Positions 1 to 4,663 of a DNA stretch of 5,299 nucleotides are shown here, in pieces; within the stretch, counting starts at the first letter, position 1, and each line of letters opens with the position of its first letter. The DNA lies in NCBI GenBank assembly GCA_003524705.1, contig DQGV01000464.1, positions 1 through 5,299 on the forward strand. Direction: 5' to 3'. The notes under the pieces are model-generated. The model worked only from the letters and a program-made list of their open reading frames with translations, made no database searches and had not been told where the DNA came from. A program made the position numbers and the translations under genes. The DNA is from Anaerolineae bacterium. Lineage in GTDB: Bacteria; Chloroflexota; Anaerolineae; Anaerolineales; Villigracilaceae.

Positions 1-9
1 GTAAATTTG

Positions 10-39
10 TTGACGATTCTCGCCCCTTCGTGGTATTAT
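10..39 (+). promoter_or_regulatory. sigma70-type promoter of the infC operon
   Basis: TTGACG at 10-15 matches the -35 consensus at five of six positions and TATTAT at 34-39 matches the -10 consensus at five of six, with an 18-nt spacer. Transcription would start near 45-47. That gives a short leader of about 57 nt before the infC start and places the 55-69 hairpin inside the mRNA. It is the best promoter-like pair upstream of infC. A promoter further upstream, for example before thrS, cannot be excluded because the window begins here. Confidence 0.65.
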
Positions 40-54
40 TTTGCGCACTAAAAA

Positions 55-80
55 CCAGCCAAAGGCTGGATTTGTTTTGT
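55..80 (+). promoter_or_regulatory. hairpin with T-rich tail in the infC leader (possible attenuator)
   Basis: CCAGCC at 55-60 pairs perfectly with GGCTGG at 64-69 across an AAA loop, and the T-rich stretch ATTTGTTTTGT follows. It lies just downstream of the predicted transcription start and upstream of the infC Shine-Dalgarno site. It could be a weak intrinsic terminator acting as an attenuator, or the end of an upstream transcript. The stem is only 6 bp and the T tract is interrupted by G, so termination would probably be inefficient. B. subtilis controls its infC-rpmI-rplT operon by L20-dependent leader termination, but this leader is far shorter and I see no B. subtilis-like fold. Confidence 0.45.
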
Positions 81-90
81 CTAACCATTA

Positions 91-105
91 GAGGAGTATC
101 GTATA
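91..105 (+). promoter_or_regulatory. Shine-Dalgarno site and AUA start codon of infC
   Basis: GAGGAG at 91-96 is followed, after the 6-nt spacer TATCGT, by ATA at 103-105. ATA opens the frame that encodes the conserved IF-3 N-terminus. Between the in-frame TAA at 82-84 and the GTG at 151 this frame contains no ATG, GTG or TTG. The only other near-cognate codon is ATC at 136, which would remove conserved residues. The placement of the ribosome-binding site therefore selects ATA as the start. Confidence 0.75.
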
Positions 106-678
106 AGCGCCAACGAATTTAGAGTAAATGAGGGCATCCGTGTAGCGGAAGTGCGCCTGATTGGTCCAGATGGAGGCAACGTAGGTGTTGTTTCTATCAA
201 GGAAGCCTTGAAGATTGCACGCGAAGCGGAATTGGATTTAGTTGAAGTTTCGCCGGGAGCCAACCCACCCGTCTGCCGTGTAATGGACTTTGGTAAGTTC
301 ATTTATGAAAAGGCAAAGAAAGAACGGGAAGCCAAAAAGGCTCAGACCAAGATTGAAGTAAAGGAAATTCGTCTGCGCCCGAAAACGAATGAGGCACATC
401 GTGGTTTCAAAGTGGATGATGCCAGACGTTGGCTGGGGCAAGGTCATAAAGTGCGTGTGACTGTGAAATTCCGCGGACGCGAAATGGATTACCCTGAAAT
501 TGCGCTTGAAGATTTGAAGGAAGTTGCTGAATCGCTTTCGGATGTGGCTATGATTGAAGTGCCACCTCAAATGGAAGGTAGAACGATGCTCGTAGTGCTT
601 GCGCCTGCAAAGGCTGGGGCTGCGAAAAAGAAAGAAAAAACAGAGCAGGCTGAAGTTAAGAACGAAGCGGAAGCCTAA
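103..678 (+). CDS. infC: translation initiation factor IF-3, starting at AUA
   Basis: IF-3 binds the 30S subunit, keeps it apart from 50S, and checks the start codon and initiator tRNA. From ATA at 103 the product is 191 residues. The N-terminal domain (about 5-80) opens with FRVNEGIRVAEVRLIGPDGG, the usual IF-3 opening. RVMDFGK at residues 59-65 lies in the family signature, and a lysine/glutamate-rich linker follows. The C-terminal domain begins near KEIRLRPKTNEAH and includes VKFRGREM and PPQMEGR. The tail beyond LVVLAP is charged and Ala/Lys/Glu-rich, probably disordered. A start at GTG 151 would give 175 residues, remove 16 conserved positions, and has no good Shine-Dalgarno site. It is the first gene of infC-rpmI-rplT, 84 nt before rpmI. 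Discrimination by IF-3 against its own non-canonical start codon would give negative feedback, as known for the AUU start of E. coli infC. The family is certain and the start is strongly supported. Confidence 0.96.
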   Translation: MSANEFRVNEGIRVAEVRLIGPDGGNVGVVSIKEALKIAREAELDLVEVSPGANPPVCRVMDFGKFIYEKAKKEREAKKAQTKIEVKEIRLRPKTNEAHRGFKVDDARRWLGQGHKVRVTVKFRGREMDYPEIALEDLKEVAESLSDVAMIEVPPQMEGRTMLVVLAPAKAGAAKKKEKTEQAEVKNEAEA

Positions 679-709
679 TCAAGAGTAAGACCCAAAAGAT
701 GTTGAAAGT

Positions 710-742
710 CTGCGGGCGTGAGAATGTCCGCAGTTTTATTTT
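710..742 (+). promoter_or_regulatory. infC-rpmI intergenic hairpin with GAGA loop and U-rich tail
   Basis: Bases 710-719 pair with 724-733 in a 10-bp stem: six Watson-Crick pairs at the base (CTGCGG/CCGCAG), then G-U, C-G, G-U and U-A. The loop, GAGA at 720-723, is a GNRA-type tetraloop. TTTTATTTT follows at 734-742, so the element has the form of an intrinsic terminator inside the operon. It ends 4 nt before the rpmI Shine-Dalgarno site. It may cause partial termination, set the IF-3 to L35/L20 ratio, act as an RNA processing or stability element, or be part of an L20-responsive operator. The structure is plain to see; the role is inferred. Confidence 0.6.
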
Positions 743-762
743 ACCGAAAGGAGAAAACCAGT

Positions 763-996
763 ATGCCTCGCAAAGCAAAACCTGGAAAGAAATACAAGCT
801 GAAGACCCACAAAGCGACATCTAAAAGATTTCGTTTGACCGGCTCCGGCACACTTGTGCGAACGAAAGGTGGCAAAAGCCATTTACGTCGCCGTACTTCT
901 GACCGAACCAAAGCATTATTGAGCGAAATGGTGACTGTGAAAGGTCGCAGTTATATCAAACGCATTAAGCGTCTCGCTCCAAATATGGAAGCCTAG
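763..996 (+). CDS. rpmI: 50S ribosomal protein L35 (bL35)
   Basis: L35 is a small, very basic protein of the large ribosomal subunit. The 77-residue product contains the family core KTHKATSKRFRLTGSG at residues 14-29, then the basic stretch SHLRRRTSDR and a C-terminal KRIKRLAP that matches the usual ending. ATG at 763 is preceded by AAAGGAG at 747-753 with 9-nt spacing. In-frame GTG and ATG codons at 718 and 724 fall inside the upstream hairpin, lack a ribosome-binding site and would add non-conserved residues. L35 is usually about 65 residues. The extra length is mostly a basic N-terminal extension (PRKAKPGKKY), which I associate with Chloroflexota-type L35. The gene lies between infC and rplT, the classic order, and should be co-transcribed with both. 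Confidence 0.96.
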   Translation: MPRKAKPGKKYKLKTHKATSKRFRLTGSGTLVRTKGGKSHLRRRTSDRTKALLSEMVTVKGRSYIKRIKRLAPNMEA

Positions 997-1031
997 TCTT
1001 CCGATTGTCGTCAATTTTTATATGCGGCTTA

Positions 1032-1067
1032 CGGGTGTATGCAACTGGTATAACTTACCGACGCCCG
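1032..1067 (+). promoter_or_regulatory. structured rpmI-rplT spacer (possible rplT translational control)
   Basis: CGGGTGT at 1032-1038 can pair with ACGCCCG at 1061-1067, seven pairs with one G-U. Inside it GGTA at 1047-1050 can pair with TACC at 1056-1059 around the loop TAACT. The result is a bulged stem-loop ending 9 nt before the rplT Shine-Dalgarno site AGGAGGT. The 3' arm overlaps the segment that is also complementary to 711-719 in the preceding spacer. A role in rplT translation or L20 feedback is inference. Confidence 0.4.
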
Positions 1068-1076
1068 CGAGTTTGC

Positions 1077-1083
1077 AGGAGGT
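1077..1083 (+). promoter_or_regulatory. consensus Shine-Dalgarno site of rplT
   Basis: AGGAGGT at 1077-1083 is a full-strength anti-16S match 10 nt before ATG 1094. It fixes that start, which is also the only one possible because an in-frame TAA lies at 1085-1087. It contrasts with the poor or absent sites in front of the macro-domain, methyltransferase and DUF711 genes. Confidence 0.85.
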
Positions 1084-1093
1084 ATAAAGTAAG

Positions 1094-1435
1094 ATGCGCG
1101 TGAAAGGTGGTCCGCAAGGACATTTACGTCATAAGAAAATTTTGAAAATCACGAAGGGGCAACGCGGCTCAAAACATCTTTTGTTCAAACGAGCAAATGA
1201 AGCGATGTTGAAAAGCCTGTGGTACGCCACTCGTGACCGCCGTGTGCGAAAACGTGATTTACGCAAGTTGTGGATTGCACGTATCAATGCCGCGGCACGT
1301 TTGAATGGCACCACATACAGTCGTTTAGTGGCTTCCATGAAGAAAGCAAACATTGAACTCAATCGCAAGATGTTGGCTGACTTAGCAGTACGAAACCCAC
1401 AAGCCTTTGCGGCAGTGGTTTCACAAACAAAGTAA
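1094..1435 (+). CDS. rplT: 50S ribosomal protein L20 (bL20)
   Basis: L20 is an early-assembly protein of the large subunit that binds 23S rRNA. In several bacteria it is also the autoregulator of this operon through binding its mRNA. The 113-residue product shows the basic N-terminal tail with [15 protein letters not shown] (12-26), the hallmark [21 protein letters not shown] (47-67, given here as its key stretch RDRR to INAA) and [18 protein letters not shown] (75-92) followed by LADLA. The length is close to the usual 115-120. The protein begins MRVKGG rather than the common MARVKRG, and a stop just upstream rules out a longer N-terminus. It is the last gene of the operon and is followed within 5 nt by a strong terminator. 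Confidence 0.97.
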   Translation: MRVKGGPQGHLRHKKILKITKGQRGSKHLLFKRANEAMLKSLWYATRDRRVRKRDLRKLWIARINAAARLNGTTYSRLVASMKKANIELNRKMLADLAVRNPQAFAAVVSQTK

Positions 1436-1439
1436 ATCA

Positions 1440-1474
1440 ATTGGGACACGGTGACGTGTCCCAATAATTTTTAA
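1440..1474 (+). terminator. rho-independent terminator of the infC operon
   Basis: ATTGGGACACG at 1440-1450 pairs perfectly with CGTGTCCCAAT at 1455-1465 around the tetraloop GTGA (GNRA type), and AATTTTTAA follows. An 11-bp perfect stem with a T5 tail directly after the rplT stop is a textbook intrinsic terminator. It separates the ribosomal operon from the macro-domain gene, which therefore probably has its own promoter. Confidence 0.92.
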
Positions 1475-1479
1475 CGGGG

Positions 1480-1485
1480 TAAAAT
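1480..1485 (+). promoter_or_regulatory. -10 element, possibly for a leaderless macro-domain mRNA
   Basis: TAAAAT at 1480-1485 matches the TATAAT consensus at five of six positions and ends exactly 6 nt before the ATG at 1492. Transcription would then start at or next to the A of the start codon. No convincing -35 hexamer is visible, since the upstream sequence is occupied by the terminator stem. GGGG at 1476-1479 would be a poor Shine-Dalgarno site with 12-nt spacing. A leaderless mRNA is the simplest reading but is not proven. Confidence 0.45.
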
Positions 1486-1491
1486 AGAAAA

Positions 1492-2052
1492 ATGAATTCC
1501 ATTATCGTTGAAAGAAAATTATCTACAAATCAAACTCTACAAATTGTGCAGGGTGATATTACGATTGAAGAAGTGGATGCCATTGTCAATGCGGCGAATG
1601 AAGATTTGCAACATGGTGGTGGCGTAGCGTGGGCGATTTCAAATAAAGGTGGCTCTGCTATTCAAAAAGAAAGTGATGATTGGATACGCAAGCATGGAAG
1701 AGTTTCTCATGCGCTTCCTGCGTGGACTTCGGGCGGGTTGCTGAAAGCGCGACATGTGATTCACGCCGTCGGACCTGTTTGGGGTGACGGTGATGATAAT
1801 AAAAAAATATCAGATGCAGTGACAGGTTCTTTACGAGTTGCAGATGAATTGAAATGCAAATCCATTTCTATGCCAGCCATTTCAACAGGGATTTTCGGTT
1901 TTCCAAAAGAACGCGCGGCGGGGATTATTTACAAGTCTATTGAAGATTATTTTGTGGAAAATAAAAATTCGGAAATTCAACAAGTTCGGATTATTCTATT
2001 TGATGATTCTTCTGTGAAAGTATTTCGTTCAGTTTGGGATAAAACTTTTTAA
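1492..2052 (+). CDS. macro-domain protein (ADP-ribose binding, possible ADP-ribosyl hydrolase)
   Basis: Macro domains bind ADP-ribose and related ligands; many remove ADP-ribose from proteins or nucleic acids or hydrolyse ADP-ribose derivatives. The 186-residue protein is essentially one macro domain. Visible motifs are QGDIT (20-24, with the adenine-contacting Asp at 22), IVNAAN (31-36), HGGGVAWAI (41-49, the ligand loop), VIHAVGPVWGDG (89-100) and PAISTGIFGFP (128-138, the phosphate-binding loop). HGGGVA resembles the archaeal AF1521-type binder more than the GGGVDGAI form of MacroD enzymes, so binding is safer than a specific hydrolysis claim. No transmembrane segment or signal peptide is apparent, so it should be cytoplasmic. 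It follows the rplT terminator and is 7 nt from the methyltransferase gene, so the two probably share a transcript. The exact substrate cannot be read from sequence. Confidence 0.93.
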   Translation: MNSIIVERKLSTNQTLQIVQGDITIEEVDAIVNAANEDLQHGGGVAWAISNKGGSAIQKESDDWIRKHGRVSHALPAWTSGGLLKARHVIHAVGPVWGDGDDNKKISDAVTGSLRVADELKCKSISMPAISTGIFGFPKERAAGIIYKSIEDYFVENKNSEIQQVRIILFDDSSVKVFRSVWDKTF

Positions 2053-2059
2053 TTTTCAA

Positions 2060-2830
2060 ATGATTACCTCCAACCAAAACTCAAAAATAAAACTTGTTCG
2101 GGCATTAGTAAGTCGTGCAAAAGAGCGGCGTGAGGCGGGATTATTTGTAATTGAAGGTGTGCGTTTGTTTGAAGAAGCAGTCAATAGTAATTGGGAAATT
2201 AAGTTTGTTTTGTATGATGAAACATTGAACGAAAGAGGAAAGAAGAAAGTAGAAAGCCTTAAGAATATTGAAGTTGAAGAAGTCTCTGCAAGTGTGATGA
2301 AATCCATTAGTGAAACAGAATCCCCTCAAGGGATTCTGGCAGTTCTCAAATTCTCCCAATTACCGATTCCCGAATCTCCAAATCTTATTTTAATTCCTGA
2401 CCAAATCCGTGACCCGGGAAATTTGGGCACATTACTTCGGTCAGCACTTGCAACAGGCGTACAAGCTGTGTTACTTCCACCAGAAACAACGGATGCATTT
2501 GCTCCCAAAGTTTTACGTTCTGGGATGGGAGCTCATTTCAAATTGCCTATTCAAGAAATGAGTTGGGAAGAAATAAGTCAGGTTGTAAAGTTGGCAGGTT
2601 TGAATGTTTTGATTGCAGATATGAATGGAGAATCGTGTTGGGAAACTGATTTACGAAAACCAATGGCTTTGATTATCGGCAGTGAAGCTGAAGGAGCAAG
2701 TGAATCTGCAAGAAAATTATCAAATGGAAAAATTAGCATTCCCATGTCTGGAGATATTGAGTCATTGAATGCGGGAGTTGCTGGGTCAGTGTTGATGTTT
2801 GAGGTATTAAGACAACGTTTGAAAGTTTAA
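2060..2830 (+). CDS. TrmH/SpoU-family RNA 2'-O-methyltransferase
   Basis: SPOUT enzymes of this family transfer a methyl group from S-adenosylmethionine to a ribose 2'-OH in rRNA or tRNA, usually as knotted homodimers. The 256-residue product has the two expected parts. Residues 1-97 form the substrate-binding domain, with FVIEGVRLFEEA (29-40) and TESPQGILAV (86-95). Residues 108-256 form the SpoU catalytic domain: motif 1 DPGNLGTLLRSA (118-129, with Asn121 and Arg127), motif 2 LIIGSEAEG (204-212), and motif 3 IPMSGDIESLNAGVAGSVLMFE (227-248), here cited by its key SLN and E248. The architecture resembles RlmB, TsnR and mitochondrial MRM3-like enzymes, so an rRNA target is likely, but the nucleotide is unknown. 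No Shine-Dalgarno site precedes ATG 2060; TTTAAT at 2048-2053 overlaps the upstream stop and lies 6 nt before the start. Translation may be coupled to the macro gene or come from a leaderless mRNA. Confidence 0.93.
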   Translation: MITSNQNSKIKLVRALVSRAKERREAGLFVIEGVRLFEEAVNSNWEIKFVLYDETLNERGKKKVESLKNIEVEEVSASVMKSISETESPQGILAVLKFSQLPIPESPNLILIPDQIRDPGNLGTLLRSALATGVQAVLLPPETTDAFAPKVLRSGMGAHFKLPIQEMSWEEISQVVKLAGLNVLIADMNGESCWETDLRKPMALIIGSEAEGASESARKLSNGKISIPMSGDIESLNAGVAGSVLMFEVLRQRLKV

Positions 2831-2882
2831 AGGTTTGAATGTTGAAAAGTTTCGACCTGTAACTTGCAAATTGTCAAACCTT
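2830..2882 (+). repeat. inverted repeat with degenerate heptad pattern
   Basis: AAGGTTTGA at 2830-2838 is the exact reverse complement of TCAAACCTT at 2874-2882, giving a 9-bp stem around a 35-nt interior. The interior has a loose 7-nt period: GACCTGT at 2854, AACTTGC at 2861 and AAATTGT at 2868 on the right, and AGGTTTG at 2831 and AATGTTG at 2838 in opposite sense on the left. It fills almost the whole spacer between the methyltransferase and DUF711 genes. There is no T tract after the stem, so it is not a standard terminator. It may be an mRNA stabiliser or a copy of a dispersed intergenic repeat; only the inverted repeat itself is certain. Confidence 0.55.
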
Positions 2883-2895
2883 CCAACAGATAAAT

Positions 2896-4104
2896 ATGAA
2901 AATCCGCTCAATTACTTATTTTTGTAATCCAAAATATCCTTTTGATGACAACATCCTGCAAAAAGCAGGAGGATTTTTATCCAAGGCAAAATCCGCATTT
3001 GAATCTGCGGGTTATGAAGTGCAAACTGTTCGCTTAGCAACGATTCCATTTCCAAAATTGCTTGGTGAAAAAAATATAAATGATTTACCTAAGTTTGCGA
3101 ATAATTTTTCTAAAGCCATTCAAGGAGTTGGGATTTCTTACGCTTCGTTAGGACCTGTTTTGCCTGAATTTCCAAAAAGTTATCAGGTAATTCCAGAAGC
3201 GATTTCTGCAAGTGAAAATATATTTTTTAGTGGAGCAATGACAAGTGACAACAATATTCATCTTGCACAAGTTAAAGCATGTGCTGAGATTATCGTCCGA
3301 AATGCGCCGTTAGACCCAAATGGTTTTGCAAATTTAAGATTCGCGGCTTTAGCGAATGTCAAATCAGGTGCTCCATTTTTCCCTGCCGCGTATTGGAATG
3401 ATGATGAATCTGCATTTGCAATCGCAGTTGAGTCTGCTGATGTGGCAGTGAATGCTTTCGCTGGAACATCAAGCCTCCACGAAGGAAGAAGCGCGTTAAT
3501 TTCTGAAATCGAAAACCATGGTCAAGCCATTGAAAAAATCGCAAAGCAAGATTTATCTGAAATAATTTTTTTAGGAATTGATTTTTCTTTCGCGCCATTT
3601 CCTGATGATACACACTCGCTTGGCAAGGCAGTTGAAAATATGGGTGTGAAAAAAATTGGTTTGCATGGTTCGCTTGCCGCTGCCGCGATTCTCACCGAAG
3701 CGATTGAACGTGCAAATTTTTTGCATATCGGTTTCAATGGTTTTATGCAACCTGTTTTGGAAGATTCTGTTTTGGCAAAACGCGCCGCGGATGGAACTTT
3801 GACAATAAAAGATTCATTATTGTATTCTGCTGTGTGTGGCACGGGTTTGGATACTGTCCCTTTGCCTGGTGATTCAACGGCTGATGAAATTACGCCTCTT
3901 TTATTAGACTTGTGTGCTTTGTCGCTGCGCCTCGACAAACCACTCACTTCACGCTTGATGCCGATTCCCGGGAAAGTTGCAGGTGATGAAACAAATTTTG
4001 ATTTTGCATTTTTTGCAAACAGCAAAGTGATGAAGTTAGACAGCCAGCCTTTGCAAAATTCTTTAGGTGGTGATGAAAGTTTTGAGTTGCAAAAGAAAAT
4101 ATAA
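2896..4104 (+). CDS. DUF711 family protein of unknown function
   Basis: The 402-residue protein matches the DUF711 (UPF0210-related) family, for which no reaction is firmly established. The structural member SP0239 has, as I recall, a fold related to glycyl-radical enzymes such as pyruvate formate-lyase. Supporting stretches are MKIRSITYFCNP at the start, ESAGYEVQTVRLATIPFP in the N-terminal region, FFPAAYW (161-167), DFSFAPFPDD (229-238) and CGTGLDTVPLPGD (314-326), the last being the most conserved. No C-terminal glycyl-radical motif is visible. There is no signal peptide or membrane segment, so it is probably cytoplasmic. The start at 2896 agrees with the family N-terminus, although no Shine-Dalgarno site is evident. 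It lies 65 nt after the methyltransferase gene and may share its transcript. Its stop is 1 nt from the stop of the convergent kinase-like gene. The family call is good; the function is open. Confidence 0.88.
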   Translation: MKIRSITYFCNPKYPFDDNILQKAGGFLSKAKSAFESAGYEVQTVRLATIPFPKLLGEKNINDLPKFANNFSKAIQGVGISYASLGPVLPEFPKSYQVIPEAISASENIFFSGAMTSDNNIHLAQVKACAEIIVRNAPLDPNGFANLRFAALANVKSGAPFFPAAYWNDDESAFAIAVESADVAVNAFAGTSSLHEGRSALISEIENHGQAIEKIAKQDLSEIIFLGIDFSFAPFPDDTHSLGKAVENMGVKKIGLHGSLAAAAILTEAIERANFLHIGFNGFMQPVLEDSVLAKRAADGTLTIKDSLLYSAVCGTGLDTVPLPGDSTADEITPLLLDLCALSLRLDKPLTSRLMPIPGKVAGDETNFDFAFFANSKVMKLDSQPLQNSLGGDESFELQKKI

Positions 4105-4105
4105 G

Positions 4106-4657
4106 TTACACTGAAATTTTTACTAACTTCAATATCTCATCACAAGTTTCTTGCGGTGTTTTCTCTTTTGTATAAACGATAAATTTTGCAAGTTTATGAT
4201 TGGAAGGGTGTTTGATAAAGTGCTCGTTAATGTTTGGTTTCATCTCTCGCAAAAATTCTTCACGTTCATTCAAAATTGAAACTGATTCATCGGGGTCTGC
4301 TGATGGTAACAGTAAAATCACATTTGGATAAGCAGACAATGCAGTTTGAACTCGTTCAAAAAGATTTTCATCTTCATACACAGAGTGACCCGCACCAAAA
4401 TCAATAATGCAATTGCTATGGTCAGCAAGAATACGTTCAACTGCATGTGCTTCAAAAGGTTTCCAGTACGGGTAAACCGCCCATAAGCCTTCTTCCTGAC
4501 GTTTTTTCTTGGCATATTCTTGGTCGTAGCCAATTTCTTTGTAATAATCAAAACGAACATCATCCATTGAAACTTGAGGTAAGTTCAACTTTTTAGAAAG
4601 TAATTCAGCAACTGTGGACTTTCCTGTGCCAATTGGTCCAATAAGAATAATTTCCAT
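4106..4657 (-). CDS. small P-loop ATPase/kinase, shikimate-kinase-like
   Basis: The 183-residue protein is a single P-loop nucleoside-kinase-type domain. The Walker A motif GPIGTGKST lies at residues 7-15. The acidic pair D32-D33 in VSMDDVRFDYY follows strand 2, where shikimate and adenylate-type kinases hold substrate or magnesium. WKPFEAHAVER (65-75) and IIDFGAGHSVYED (84-96) are distinctive; FGAG occupies the place of the GGG loop of shikimate kinase. ILNEREEFLREM (128-139) may be the lid. The absence of a typical GGG loop and the charged, helical C-terminus make a true AroK unlikely, so I give no gene symbol. It follows the acetyltransferase gene by 6 nt. AGG, overlapping that gene's TAG stop, lies 5 nt before ATG 4657 and can serve as a ribosome-binding site, so translational coupling is likely. 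The substrate is unknown; a small metabolite or nucleotide is plausible. Confidence 0.82.
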   Translation of the reverse strand: MEIILIGPIGTGKSTVAELLSKKLNLPQVSMDDVRFDYYKEIGYDQEYAKKKRQEEGLWAVYPYWKPFEAHAVERILADHSNCIIDFGAGHSVYEDENLFERVQTALSAYPNVILLLPSADPDESVSILNEREEFLREMKPNINEHFIKHPSNHKLAKFIVYTKEKTPQETCDEILKLVKISV

Positions 4658-4663
4658 CTTTAC

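Noticed and set aside
238..570. Minus-strand open frame of 110 codons inside infC
   Set aside because: It is antisense to a certain gene, has no recognisable motif and has no ribosome-binding site.
151..678. infC starting at GTG 151 (175 residues)
   Set aside because: It removes the conserved segment SANEFRVNEGIRVAE and has no Shine-Dalgarno site, while ATA at 103 has both.
718..762. Longer L35 starting at GTG 718 or ATG 724
   Set aside because: Both starts lie in the 710-733 hairpin with no ribosome-binding site, and the added residues do not fit the family; ATG 763 has AAAGGAG in front.
3522..4025. Minus-strand open frame of 167 codons within the DUF711 gene
   Set aside because: It is fully antisense to a conserved gene, and the translation is Ser/Lys/Pro-rich without domain features.
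4103..4129. AAGTTA/TAACTT inverted repeat at the convergent gene ends
   Set aside because: A 6-bp AT-rich stem inside the kinase coding end with no clear T tail is too weak to call a terminator.
4318..4563. 81-codon frame overlapping the kinase-like gene in another frame
   Set aside because: It is on the same strand in a shifted frame, with no family features, while the kinase frame has clear motifs.
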